From Paulinella micropora (taxonomy: Eukaryota; Cercozoa; Imbricatea; Euglyphida; Paulinellidae), in NCBI GenBank assembly GCA_019918135.1, contig WBZZ01002444.1:42501-106500 (forward strand): a stretch of DNA of 64,000 nt, read 5' to 3'. How positions within the stretch are numbered: position 1 is the stretch's first letter; each line of letters starts with the position of its first letter. This document shows positions 46,164 through 56,926 of this stretch, one piece after another. The notes beneath the pieces are model-generated. The model searched no databases and was not told the DNA's origin. It saw only the letters and a program-made list of their open reading frames with translations. The translations under genes and the position numbers were made by a program.

Positions 46164-47045
46164 CTAGTGTGTCCCTTGGATGTAAACTTTGATGCGGTCC
46201 TGTTTGTTCGTGCCGACCAACACAAAATACGTTTCATCTGCTCTTTGATTGGTCGGCAGGTCTGGCAGCGCCTCGTCGCTCTCCTCTTCTTCCCCCTCGT
46301 CAGTCAAATGCATAGTCCCAGCTAGTACATGTACCTTTACCGTACTGTTTTGCAACCAATTTATGCTGTAGGTATAGCTTTCGCCCAGGCGCTCACTGAC
46401 CTGCTTATACACCGTAATACTATTGGACAACGAAAACGCGCTCGACGCGCAGTACAGCCTGTAGCGAACTATATTTCGGTAGTGAACCAACGGCACGGGC
46501 AGCAGCAGCACCAGAGGAAACTGCAGCAGGCGGGGCGTCTTCCAACTCCGGTCGACGCGCCACAGACGCAGCTCCTCCTCGGCTTCGGTTATGGCAGCTC
46601 GTAGCACCGGCGACAGGGCCGACAGACAGCTGTACCCAAAGTTGCCGCAGCCCTTGCTGGGGTCGAAAAACCTCTTCACGTCCCATGTTCCCCCATCGCC
46701 CAGGCTTTCTGCTTCGTTACTTGGATTCCACCAGCTCGAGCGCTGCATCGCGTGGTACCCCTCCCGCCGACGAGAGGTAATCAGGTATGTAAGAGAATCC
46801 ACAAATGAAATATAAGACAGGGCAAGCTGCTTGTGGCTGCCTTCGCTCCGCAGCCTTCTCAGTAACCATTCGATCTTGGCGGGTGTGCGGGCGGGCCTGT
46901 CCGTCCCCGCGGTCCCCCCCGCCGAGGACGATCCTGCGCCTCTCGCGCTGCTGCTGCTGCTAGAGGGAAAAAAGGACGAAGAGGCGGAAGAGGAAGAGGA
47001 AGAACCCCGCGCGCTACTGCCGTCAAGACCCAGCAGCTGTTCCAT
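46164..47045 (-). CDS. Viral protein of unknown function, Ser-rich N-terminus
   Basis: 293 codons, intact from ATG 47045. Residues 10-55 are a Ser-rich disordered stretch. The rest looks globular and beta-containing (ALSYISFVDSLTYLITSRRR, RFFDPSKGCGNFGYSCLSAL, LQFPLVLLLPVPLVHYRNIV, STVKVHVLAGTMHLTDEGEE), with an acidic loop (GEEEESDEALPD) near the end. No recognised motif. The length and an intact frame in a region where other genes are broken suggest a real, possibly structural, gene. Confidence 0.6.
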   Translation of the reverse strand: MEQLLGLDGSSARGSSSSSSASSSFFPSSSSSSARGAGSSSAGGTAGTDRPARTPAKIEWLLRRLRSEGSHKQLALSYISFVDSLTYLITSRRREGYHAMQRSSWWNPSNEAESLGDGGTWDVKRFFDPSKGCGNFGYSCLSALSPVLRAAITEAEEELRLWRVDRSWKTPRLLQFPLVLLLPVPLVHYRNIVRYRLYCASSAFSLSNSITVYKQVSERLGESYTYSINWLQNSTVKVHVLAGTMHLTDEGEEEESDEALPDLPTNQRADETYFVLVGTNKQDRIKVYIQGTH

Positions 47046-47349
47046 GTGTGCACAAAATAAAAAGTACCCTTTGTTTGGCGGGTGTGAAGGAGAAGTGTGG
47101 CCACAAAAGCAAGAGGCGTCTTACAAAAAATCAAGCACTTTGGCTTTTAGCCTAGCTCTCGTCCCTTCTCCCGCGCTCTCTCTCCGCCCCTGGCCCCTTC
47201 CCCCGTCCCCCGTCCCCTCCCTCCCTCCCCCATTTACTCTTGTCTTACGCTGGCCCCTCCTCCCCCCCCCTTCCCCCCCCCCCCCTCTCTGTCTCTTTTC
47301 CCGAGGAAGAAAAAACTAAGAAGCCCTTAAAGAAATAGAAAGAGAGAAA
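47046..47349. other. Intergenic polypyrimidine tract between divergent genes
   Basis: Separates the minus-strand gene 46164-47045 from the plus-strand gene starting at 47350. The right half (47,150-47,300) is C/T-rich with C runs, ending in aaagaaatagaaagagagaaa just before the ATG. A divergent promoter region by position. Confidence 0.6.
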
Positions 47350-48906
47350 ATGTACCAGCTACCGCTGCCCCCCAAAGCTTCACCGAGGACGACCCGTCGC
47401 TCAAGCCCGCCGAAGCTAAGCTTTTGCTTAGCGTAGCTCACAAGCAACTGCGCGGATGCTTGGACGGTACGGACGCCCCTGCTCCCCCCGACAGTGCTCT
47501 CTGCGTCAAGCTAGGCACTGCTCTGCTGCGACATTACGCTTCGAGTTATAACGTGGGCCATCCGCGGGTTCGGCTCGACCTGGTGGCCTCCCCCTCATAC
47601 CTGCCGCCAATTTGCACAGTAGGTCTCTGCCATCTGATTTGTTGGGCTCTGAGCGCCTCCTACATGTTGGAATATCATTGGAATAAGCGCCCACTGCGCG
47701 ACCTGCCCCTGCCCTCTAGTACTAGCAATGCGGAGGCAACAGCCGGGACCGCGCTAGAGCTCAGCAAGTGGAGCAAGTGTCTTTGCGCTTTAGCGGACAG
47801 AGGCGAGCCTACGCCCCAGGACCTCGCCGGCCTGCCCCTTCTTGCGTCCCAGATCCTGAGCGCGCGGATGGAAAGGGACACGATCCTGTGCAAGTTACGA
47901 CAAGAGGGGCACGGTAGTCTTCTGCCCTCCTCTGCCGGGGAGCTCGTCGCACCCCACCCCCTAGCGATTTGGTTCAGGACATACATGCTCGACACCGCCT
48001 GGGCGGGGCTGCAGCACTGTTTCTGGCGCCTATGTGCGCTTTTGTGGTTGACTCCCGATCTAGCGCAGGCAACAACCCAGATCGCCCCAGCATTAGACGC
48101 TCACGAATTGGTATACATTTCTCGCTTCATGGTCCGCGCTCCTGGGGCATGCCCGGCCGCCGAATCGGGCACCTTTTCTAGGCGAGCGTGCCGACCTCAG
48201 CGCACCGGCTTTGCTCAAGCGGCTGGGCCTGCCGAAAAGTCCGGACATCACTGACGGCGTTATCAAGAGATGGCAGGATGTCTGTTGTGCCCAAAATCTC
48301 GCGGGGTCCGCAAGAGAAAACTACGCGACAATTTTCGGTGAGCTTGCACTCACTCAACTCAGACCTACTGCGATATTTCAGAAGATCGCGACGTCTGCTA
48401 GTAGTAGACGGGAAGCCCTGCTTAGACTCACCGAGCGATCCAGGCCCAACGTCGCGGAAGTCTTGCGCCTAGGCGATTTGTCCGCTTCTAGCCCTGACGA
48501 CCCCTTGAATGAGCTAGTCCTGTCGATCGTGCAAGAGGGTGTTTACTTGTCCCATAGAGCAGACGTCCTATCCCCCCTTCTCTATCTCCCGACTAATTTC
48601 ACTGCCTTACACCAGCTCCCTCGCACGAAGCTCACCACGCAGAAAATGACACCCAGCATGAGAATAGTGAGGCCCTCCTTGATCGCATGGGTCGGGTTTT
48701 GGTTTGTCTACGAACCTTCGTCTCACACGCCGTCTCTTACAGCCTGTGCGAGCTTCCCTGAAGCTTGGCTGTACTGGGGCGCTTTGCTCTTAAGGGGCGC
48801 TTGCAGGGGCGTCTTCCAAATGGCAAGCTGTTCTTGCAAAAGGGAATTCCAGGCTTTGATTTTTTTTTGCAGGTTAGAAGTGAAGCAAGCGCTTCTGCTG
48901 CAATAA
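47350..48906 (+). pseudogene. Viral protein of unknown function, about 510 residues, two frameshifts
   Basis: The likely ATG is at 47350 (MYQLPLPP). A C6 run (47,369-47,374) shifts into the long frame that opens QSFTEDDPSLKPAEAKLLLS. That frame runs through SYLPPICTVGLCHLICWALS, LCALADRGEPTPQDLAGLPL and AWAGLQHCFWRLCALLWLTP to about 48,130. A second shift leads to SAPALLKRLGLPKSPDITDG, VIKRWQDVCCAQNLAGSARE, NVAEVLRLGDLSASSPDDPL and a Phe/Cys-rich end. Predicted largely alpha-helical with several Cys/Trp. No family recognised. It may be a structural or tegument-type protein. Confidence 0.5.
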
Positions 48907-50084
48907 TCTAATTTTATTAATAAGCTTTTGATTAAAGAAATGTTTCGAGTTAAGAATATCTCCTTGTTTCCTTGTATTTACTTGATTTCTTTTAATAGTT
49001 TTTTTGGGATTCACAACGCTTCTTCTTCCTCCTCCTGCCAGGGTGGCAGCTCGTGCAAGATTGACGACGCTCTGACAAAAAGCTTATTTTTGATCTTGTT
49101 GTACTCGTGTTCCCACACATAAAACACGCGGGAGCTGCCCCCCGCTCCCTCCTCCCTCCAGCCCTAGCGGGCTGGGAAATCGTACGCGCAGCTGCTTCGC
49201 GCCTGGTGCAACAGCCTCGGTCCCCTGGGGCAACTCACTGCCATTGATAAAATGCTTTGTGCTGAATCTTCCAGCCTAGGCTAGCCTTTTCCAGTCTGTC
49301 CCACAGCTTGCACGCGGCGTTGAGGAACCTGCTGTAGGCTCAGAGGTCAAACCACGCGAAAAAGTATGGTCTGCGCGCAGCTGGCCGCGCTTGCTGGTTT
49401 CTCGTCCAAAAAGCCGGCTTGTTTGAGCTTGGCGCCTGGCAGGCAAAGGACGCAAGGCTCCCGCTTTTGGTAGGTAGGTTCCCTTGGCCCGCGCGTGACC
49501 CCCCCTCTCCTCCCCTCTTCTCTCTCCCAGGCTCAGAAAAAAGGGGGAGATGGGGAAAGGGAAGGGTGGAAGACGGCGGGAGGGGGGGGGGGGAGAGAGA
49601 ACGGGGGAAAGGAGAGGAGAAAAAGAGGGGAGCACACCCCCTCCCTCCTTTTCTTATTCTTCTCTCCCCTCTTCCCCCGCTCGTTCCTCCCCCCCCCCCC
49701 CCCTCTTCCAACCCCAAACACGAGGGAGAGGGGGGGGAGAGGTTTTGACACAACCAAAACAGGCGGAGAGAGGGGGCGCCCCGCCCCCGTCATTTCTCCT
49801 TGTTCTCTTTCCCCCCTCCCTTGCCCTTTCCCTCCCTCGCCCCCCCCTCCTCCCCTTCTCTTTCTCCCTTTCCCCATGCCCTGAAGGGGGGAGGGAACCT
49901 CTCCCTAATTTACCACCCCCCCCCCTTGCCATTTCCCTTTTTTTTGGATCCCCTCCCTCACAAACCCAGGAAAAAGAACAAGCACATGAAACTGTGACAA
50001 TAACGAAGCAGAAAAGAAAGAGGCTTCCTCTCACCCAACCCACTTTTTATCTTGCGTTTCTTGGCATTTCCTGTAAAAAAAGAG
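48907..50084. other. 1.2 kb without a clear gene: AT-rich patch then G/C-rich tracts
   Basis: 48,910-49,010 is AT-rich. 49,120-49,480 has only short frames. 49,490-49,980 is a mosaic of polypurine and polypyrimidine tracts with several runs of nine or more C or G, including the word gccctgaaggggggaggg at 49,878, which recurs at 62,108. The stretch directly upstream of the next ATG is purine/AT-rich. Confidence 0.6.
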
Positions 50085-52019
50085 ATGCAAGTAGTGCCCG
50101 CCGTCGAATCCGGTGCGGCCCGCACTTTTAAGAGCAAATACAAAGCAGAGGAAGCAGTGGTCCTTCTGACCTCAGGCGCGCGATTATCCCTGCAAGCAGG
50201 AGGCAAGCTGAGCCTGCTCCTCTCTCAGTCTGCGCCAGAGTGGCTTCCTGCCTGCGAACGCTGTTTTACTTTATTGGAAAGCGCAACGCCCGCCGAGGCA
50301 AAACCATGGGCCGATGCCGGGCACTTTAGGCTGTGTGTCCTACACGCGCGCAGGTTAGAAAAGAAGCGCAAGCGCCTTGAGCGTCGCCGACTCAAGAAAG
50401 GGCGGAAGCGGGAGGCCGCGCAGCGTTTTCGATCCCACAAGAGAAGGCGTCTGCGACCTGCGAGTGACACAGAACCTGTGTTGCAGTCCCCCCTAGTGCC
50501 CCAGCGCTCTTTACAGCCCGCGCCGCCGGCAGGGCAGGGGCTCCCCTCGTGCACTCCCCATTCCAGCCCGCATCGGCGTGCTGGGCAGGAAACTCAAATC
50601 AGAGAAAAAAACGACAAGCGGCAACAAGGCAGCGCAAAACAGCCGGTCCAGCAAAGGGCACTGCCGGTGCATAGTGCAACTTCAGAAAAAAACGCCGAGA
50701 ATGCCTCGGTCTGGGCGGATTCCAAGAATTCTGTGTCAGCAATGCAAACCGAGCTAGACAGGCGCTTGGTCTGTGACATCTGTGAAAAGCACTTTTCATT
50801 CTCAAGCAAACTGACGACACACATGCGCTCGCACACGGGCGAGAAGCCCTACGCCTGCGACCAATGCGCAAGTAAATTCGCTGCAGCTAGCCAGCTCACA
50901 GTGCACAAGCGCTGTGCGCACACAGGCGAGAAGCCCTACGCCTGCGACCAATGCACAAGCAAATTTGCTACATCTGGCGGGCTCACAGAGCACAAGCGCC
51001 GTGCGCACACGGGCGAGAAGCCCTACGCCTGCGACCAATGCGCAAGCAAATTTGCTAATTCTAGTCACCTTAAAATGCACAAGCGGCGTGCGCATACGGG
51101 CGAGAAGCCCTACGCCTGTGATAAATGCAGTAGCAAGTTTGCTAGTTCTAGCAGGCTCAGAGAGCACAAGCGCGTGCACACGGGCGAGAGGCCCTATGTT
51201 TGCGAAGAATGCAATACACACTTTGCATATTTGGGCAGTCTTAGAGAGCACAAGGCAAAGCACGAGGAAAGCAGGACTTGGAAGTACGTGTGCAGCTTTG
51301 TGTCGCATAGCACAGTCAAGTTTCAGCCTGGCCAGGAATTGATGGCGTGCACTACGCGTTGCAAAACAGCGTGGTTGCTGGACTACCATGTGCGGTTTTG
51401 CCACACGGCGGAAGGGCTGGCCCAGCGCTTTCGCAGCGAGCAGCGGCTGGCCGATTTTCTGCACAGCCAGGGCTGGACGAGCGACCGGGACTATGTTATG
51501 AACACTGTCGATTTTGGGCTGTGCGAGGGCCCGGACTTTGGGGGCTTTGTGAGGGCCAGGCCGGACTTCCATATCCCGCTCTTTCAGTCGCTACCGCACA
51601 GGTGCGTGCTGCTGGTGGGCAACGACGAGTTTGAGCACCGGCGCTACCGTTGCGAGCTCACGCGCACGCATAACATTGCCACGGCGCTGGCGATGCAGGA
51701 GGGGCTTGCCAAGCTGCCGGTCGTGTACATCCGCTTCAACCCGCACCACTTTAATGTGGACGGCGTGCTGCACGACCCGTCCCTGGAGAGTAGGTTCAAG
51801 AAGCTGCAGAGCCTGCTGCTCCAGCTCCAACAAGGGCAAGTGAAGCTTGCTCAGCCGCGCGGCATAAATCTATTTTATTTGTACTACAGCCGGAAGACAG
51901 TGCCGGCCGGCGCGCAGCCCTGGCAGCAGCTGGATGGCTTGTACGACATTTTGGACGTTGACGACGGCAACTCGGCCGCGGCGTCATTTCTGCGCGACTG
52001 TGTAGTGCAGGTAGAATAA
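50085..52019 (+). CDS. C2H2 zinc-finger protein fused to an endonuclease-like C-terminal domain
   Basis: 644 codons from ATG 50085, fully open. Residues 80-220 are a basic/disordered linker. Residues about 225-400 hold six C2H2 fingers with TGEKPYACDQC linkers (first: LVCDICEKHFSFSSKLTTHM; last: YVCEECNTHFAYLGSLREHK). Beyond is a degenerate Cys/His stretch and then a compact domain: YVMNTVDFGLCEG, RPDFHIP, CVLLVGNDEFEHRRYRCEL and LPVVYIRFNPHHFNVDG. The order RPDF ... (E)V/NDExxH ... CE..R ... IRFNP is that of a restriction-endonuclease-like domain common in algal and giant-virus proteins. Here the first acidic residue of the usual EVDE is replaced (LVGNDE), so nuclease activity is uncertain. 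Probably a sequence-specific DNA-binding protein; the nearly identical finger linkers suggest recent finger duplication. Confidence 0.75.
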   Translation: MQVVPAVESGAARTFKSKYKAEEAVVLLTSGARLSLQAGGKLSLLLSQSAPEWLPACERCFTLLESATPAEAKPWADAGHFRLCVLHARRLEKKRKRLERRRLKKGRKREAAQRFRSHKRRRLRPASDTEPVLQSPLVPQRSLQPAPPAGQGLPSCTPHSSPHRRAGQETQIREKNDKRQQGSAKQPVQQRALPVHSATSEKNAENASVWADSKNSVSAMQTELDRRLVCDICEKHFSFSSKLTTHMRSHTGEKPYACDQCASKFAAASQLTVHKRCAHTGEKPYACDQCTSKFATSGGLTEHKRRAHTGEKPYACDQCASKFANSSHLKMHKRRAHTGEKPYACDKCSSKFASSSRLREHKRVHTGERPYVCEECNTHFAYLGSLREHKAKHEESRTWKYVCSFVSHSTVKFQPGQELMACTTRCKTAWLLDYHVRFCHTAEGLAQRFRSEQRLADFLHSQGWTSDRDYVMNTVDFGLCEGPDFGGFVRARPDFHIPLFQSLPHRCVLLVGNDEFEHRRYRCELTRTHNIATALAMQEGLAKLPVVYIRFNPHHFNVDGVLHDPSLESRFKKLQSLLLQLQQGQVKLAQPRGINLFYLYYSRKTVPAGAQPWQQLDGLYDILDVDDGNSAAASFLRDCVVQVE

Positions 52020-52420
52020 AAATATATTTCTGTTTCAAAAATAAAACAAAAAGATCAAGAAAAAGAAAAAGTCACCTAAAAACGTTTTTTATTAAAAGGC
52101 GGATCGGCAAAGCACAAAGAAAGAGACGTTAAAACAACTCGTTTATGACAATCAGGGGGATGGGGTAGTGGGCTCCATGGCAGAACCCGCAGGATTTTGC
52201 GCCAAATGGACGGGCCGGCCCCGGTCCTAAACTGCTTAAATCAATCACATGTCATTTTCCCGGAAAAGTCCCTTTTTTATTTAGCCATGTTTTCGAGCGG
52301 GGGATAGGGAGGGAAGGGGGGAGAGGGACGGGGACAGGGAAGAGGGAGGGGGCGGGGAAGAGGGAGGGGCGGGGGGGGGGGGGGTGTGACCCCTCCCCAC
52401 CCCCCCCCCCCCCCATCTCC
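52020..52420. other. Intergenic region with purine tracts
   Basis: AT-rich start with aataaaaatata and tttttattaaaagg, then G-rich (52,300-52,383) and a C14 run (52,401-52,414). No gene. Confidence 0.6.
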
Positions 52421-53139
52421 CTGCACGCCGGCCCCCTGCTACCTGGGATCTCAGCAAAGGCTGGTACGAGGTCTTGCTCCCGTGCGAGTCTTGGCTGTGC
52501 GGTGTTCAGCAGGAGGCCCAGCTAAATCGGGAACGCCTCGTGGCCACCTTCTTCCCTCTGGACGACGAGGCTGGTGGCGCGGGCACCGCCCCCCGCGCTT
52601 TGGCTGGCGGGGCCTGCCCCCCTGACAAGCTGGAAGCCCTGCACCTGCGCGCCGCCAGCCGCATGTACAGCCCTGCTAGCATGGACCTGGACCCGGCGGG
52701 AAACGCGTCTCTCTTTGGTTTTCAATACTACATGGCTGAAGAGAAGACTTCTGAGATTCAATTCAAGGCACGGCACCGCGGGGGCATCGACCCCCTGACT
52801 CACCAAGGCACCAAGTCCAGCAAGGTCGACGGTGCCAGCAAGTTCGATCCCATGACTCTCAACTCCAGCGTGCAGGCCGGCTCTACTTCTCTCCTCAAAC
52901 AAGTACTCGAAACCTCGGATTCCCGCTGCGATTTCATCTGCAACTCGTGTTGGCGCATTGGCTTTGGCGACCCAGCCACTGGGCAAGCTACCTGTCTCAC
53001 TAGATCCTGTGCGCAAGCGCAAGCCTCTGGCCAATATACAGGCTTAACCGCTCGTCCTACTTCGTTTGTCGTTCTCAAGGCCATACAAACACTCGACGCT
53101 ACCGGACTCTTGTACCGCATCAAGGCCGAAAAAACCTAG
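52421..53139 (+). pseudogene. RPB2-like second-largest RNA polymerase subunit, C-terminal fragment
   Basis: The open frame reads WDLSKGWYEVLLPCESWLCG near 52,444, then the conserved C-terminal core of RPB2: KTSEIQFKARHRGGIDPLT, HQGTKSSKVDGASKFDPM and SSVQAGSTSLLKQVLETSDS, matching the xxRxRGxxxxLTxQ...GxxRFxxM...GAxxxLxERLxxxSD order. CDFICNSCWRIGFG...ATCLTRSC follows as the zinc site of the C-terminal clamp, and the protein ends AIQTLDATGLLYRIKAEK, the usual last helix. Only about 235 residues remain; the hybrid-binding and protrusion domains are absent upstream, where the sequence turns into G/C homopolymers. Either a truncation or an exon of a split gene. Confidence 0.7.
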
Positions 53140-53372
53140 GGGCTTGTCTCTCCCCTCTCCCGATTTTTTCAACTTGTTTCTTCTTCCTTCTGCCCCCCCC
53201 CCCCGTCCCCCCCCCCCTTTCACACGCACACGCTCATTCTCTCTTTCTCTCTCGCCCTCGTCTTAAGAACTTAAATTAATAAAAAAAGAAAAGGGAGAAT
53301 TTATACATTTGACAGAGAGAGAGAGAGAGAAAGAGTACAGTCCCAAAAAAAAAACAGGGTAAATCCTGCGGT
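53140..53372. promoter_or_regulatory. Short intergenic region, pyrimidine tract then AT-rich
   Basis: C/T-rich to 53,260 with C runs, then aattaataaaaaaagaaaag and an (AG)n run before the next ATG. By position the 5' region of the surface-protein gene. Similar cttttaattaaaa words occur before or between other genes of this segment (39,155; 56,594). Promoter function is inferred. Confidence 0.3.
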
Positions 53373-56300
53373 AATGCCAAAGGAGCCTAAGTTCACCGAA
53401 CGGAGCAATAAGCCGCCGTCAAGACGGCGGTGGTCCCGAAACGCAAGCCCAATGCCGACGACTCGTCTGCCGGGCGACTCCTTGTACCCCCTGTGCCGAA
53501 CGACGCCGAAGAAGCCCTTCAAAGAAATGTATCTTTCAGCACGAGTTCAGTAACATCATCAGATATTTCATTACCAACCACGCCAACATCGGAATTGCCG
53601 CAAGCACCAAACCGCCAAGATCATCGGAAGCGTCGCGAACACCAAGGTCGTCCTCAGGGACATCACCAGCAGGCAACAGCGGCCAGACAAGGCCTCGCCA
53701 GGGCGAGGTGTGCTTCAATAGCCTGATTTTTTATTGCAACAGGGCTTGCGCGGCCGTGATAATCATTCTCTTGATTGTGTTGGTGAGTCTTCAAATTACA
53801 CTAATCGACAAAGTTAACCAGGCCAGTTCGCGCGCCCAGGCGTCGTCGAGTATCTCTAACGGCCTAAATAACAGTGGCTTGGCGGGGGGAAACCTGACGC
53901 GCACTCTAACCGTGAGCCCGTCGGTCGTTGCCTCCGCTAGTAGTACCAGTAGTAGCGCCACCACCACTACCAGCCTTACCACCACAAGCAGCGGCTCGCC
54001 CCATGCTTCCCAGACTGCATCGCCTAGTGGCTCTCCCAGTGCGGCGTCGCCTAGTGGCTCTCTCACTGCGTCACCTAGTTCTGCGAGCCCCACAGCGTCG
54101 CCTAGTTCTATCTCTTCGCCGAACTGTTCGGAGAGGGGCCCATCCTGGGGGGCGTCCGAGCAACTGGGCTTAGGCTGGTCGTGGCCTGTCAACGAAACCG
54201 CGCGCTGGTGGTTTAGCTTGGAGCTACAGGCGCCGCCGGGGGCCAAACTCGCGGCAGGGGGGTTCGAACTCGCCCCCGAGTTTCACGTGCACGGGCCGCC
54301 CCCCGGTTGTGTACAAATCCAACAGCAGTCTCTGCGCCCTGCGCGCGGGGAAGTGTGCCCAGAACATCTTCAGCTATGAAAGCTGGAGATGGAGCTTACC
54401 CTTAGTTGCACCCCGACCTCGACCTCTGCCTGGCTACGGCAGCTTGACGGAGAATGCGTGCGTTGGGAGGTCCCCCTCCAGCTCCCGTCGTCCCCCGCGA
54501 GCCCGCTGCCCGCCAGCGTCGATCGGGCCGAGGTACAGGCTTCGTTGCTGTCGTGGCGGGTCGGGCGCCGTAGTGTCGTGCAGGACGGGGATGACAACTC
54601 TGAGGCACCTTTCTTGCTCGAGGTAGGCTTCGCTACCTGGTCCGAGCTGGGCACGCTTACGCCTTCTTTTGAACAAGCCTCGGAGCCCTGGTCTAGCTCG
54701 GAGTGGAACCTGAACGAGACCAGGGCGCACGAGCTGGAGGTCACTGCAGCGGCGGGAGAGCCCCGCGCACAATTATGGCTTGCTTGGGCCCGCTCGTGGC
54801 TGTGCGATCCCTCTGGCTCGACCGACCCCTCGTCCACGCGAACCTTTGCGGGGCAATATCTGTTCGAAGTAGCAGGCCCCGGGGGGGAGAGCCGCGTCAC
54901 GGTCCTGCTAGCCTGGGCGGGACCCCCCCCCGGTGCCCCGATCTTTATAGTCACTGGTGGGATCCCGCCAGCAAACTGCGCGTATGGCCCTCAGCAACAA
55001 CAGCCGCTGCTGTTGCTAAGGACACGCTCTTACAGGGGCCGGAACCCACGGGGTCGGGAGCTGCGCTGGCAATAGATGCAGGGGGCAGCTTTTCCGGCAC
55101 GTGCCTGTGGGCCGGGATCCCCAGCCTGGCCGCCAATGACAGCGAGCAGCTTGTACCTGCTCGCTACCTCCGCGACCCTTGCTGGAACGCCGGGCCCGTG
55201 TATAGCCTCAACTTATCGGTCGCTTGGGCTGGACGGCGCAGCTCGTTCGTGTGTTTGGCCCCGGGAGCACTACCCGGGGCCATGCTTAACTCTAGCTACG
55301 CGCTCCTTACGCTGGAAGCGGCCCTGTGGCTTCAGAACGGCACCGCCCCCCTAGCCACACGTGGCATACTACGAATGGCGCTCGTGCACTCGCGCGGCGG
55401 CAGCAACAACGACACACTCTCCGACTCCAGCCCCAGCCCCAGCTCGGAGCCCAGCCCCGACCTCAGCCCCAGCCCCAGCTCTGAACCCAGCCCCGGCCTC
55501 AGCCCCAGCTCTAGCTCGGAGCCCAGCAACGGCCTCAGCCCCAGCCCCAGCTCGGAGCCCAGCCCTAGCCCCACCACCACCACCACCACCACCACCACTG
55601 CCACAGCGGTGTGGGACTCCAGCTTCAGCCCCACCCCCACCCCGCCTGGCTTGGGAGGCTCGACCCCCGCCCTGACTTTGTCGTCAAGTCTAGGGCCCAC
55701 GACGCAGGGGCAGACGGCCCTCGAAGCTCGCGTGGGCGCCCGGGACAAATGGCTGGCTTACGCACTCGCGGCCTGCTTTTTGATTTGTTGTTGTTATCAG
55801 TCTTACCAAAAGCATCACTTGCAGCTGCTAGCCAAGGCAGCTCTGTCGGGGCTGGACACTACCACCCACCCCGCCACCGCCGGAAAGGAAAAGCAGCCGC
55901 TACTGTCAGTAGCGAACGCACGGCATTCACAAAGCAAGCTGAGACACAGATCTCACCCAGAGCCAGCCGATCTAGACCACGAAGAAAATTATGACGAACT
56001 GTATCATCGACCACGGCCATCCCAACAACAGCAGCAGCAGCCGCTGCAGCAGCAGCAGCCGCAGCAGCAGAGCGGGGGCTCACAGCCGCCGAGATCAATC
56101 TCTAACCTCTCTTTACAGGAAGGCCTCTTGCCCTCGCTAGACATTGATGCCAGCGAGGATGAGTTATATAACCCGATGTTAGGAGTGCTAAATCTGGACA
56201 TCCAACCTTCTGGGCCGGGACGACGGTCCAGCGGCGGAGGAGGTTTTGACAACAAGCATTCCCCGGATTCTGCGGGGGGGGCCGCCAGATTACAGCAGGG

Positions 56301-56550
56301 TGAAAGCTCCCCGCAATCCTTGGTGGGACCCTACATGAGCCCCCAGGACCCAAACTCACTCGGCTTCGGCTCTATTAGCAGCTTTGCCGGAATGGGCGAA
56401 GTCCTGCCGTTGGAAGAGGCGAATCCCGGTGCTGAAGCGGAGGAAGCAGAGGGCCGGTCTGCGCCCCGACACGAGCGACGCAGGAGCTCAGTCCGTTCGG
56501 ATGAGCCTTTGTTCTCTCCAGACTTTTTGCAAGAGCTAGAAACGGCATAA
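53373..56550 (+). pseudogene. Mucin-like viral surface protein with two membrane segments, several frameshifts
   Basis: Successive frames tell one story. There is an N-terminal cytoplasmic Ser/Thr/Pro region. A membrane segment CAAVIIILLIVLVSLQITLI follows (53,745-53,805), then a Ser/Thr-rich mucin-like stretch (53,930-54,115), and then a Cys- and Trp-containing ectodomain with N-glycosylation sequons (NCSE, NETA, NDSE, NSSY, NGTA). A Ser/Pro/Glu repeat region (SPSPSSEPSP units, 55,420-55,570) leads to a second membrane segment WLAYALAACFLICCCY (55,750-55,797) and a 240-residue tail with poly-Gln and tyrosine motifs. Frame changes are needed near 53,410, 53,600, in the C6 run at 54,298, near 54,380 and in the C9 run at 54,924. 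Likely a virion or infected-cell surface glycoprotein. No family recognised. Confidence 0.6.
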
Positions 56551-56926
56551 CAGGAAAAAATATACAAAGGCCCACCAACGTTAGTGATTTCTCTTTTAAT
56601 TAAAAAACAGCACCCAGCTCAGCCCTGGATTCCGACATGCACCGTCCCCACCCAAAACAGAGGAGCTCCTCTCTTTTCTTCCCTCCCCTTTCTTTCTCTC
56701 CCCCTCCCCCCTCACCTTCCCCCCCCCCTTTTCTCCCCCCTCAGAGAGGGGGGGGGGGGAGAGAGGAGAGGTGGGAGCACCCCCCCTCCTCCCCAAGGCT
56801 TGTTCTTGTCATGGCTTAGACCTGTCTGTTTTTGTACTTACAGAAAATAAAAGAGACAAGAAAGATCTGCGCAGAGACCTGTGCAGAACAGAGTCGACAC
56901 AAAAGAAGAAAGAAAAAAGCGCACAC
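56551..56926. other. Intergenic region with C/T and G tracts
   Basis: Begins with cttttaattaaaaaacagc, then C/T-rich and G-rich tracts (56,690-56,790) and an A-rich stretch before the next ATG. No gene. Confidence 0.6.

Noticed and set aside
51336..51843. Plus- and minus-strand frames overlapping the zinc-finger gene
   Set aside because: Shadows of the GC-rich coding frame, with Arg/Ala/Pro bias and no start context.
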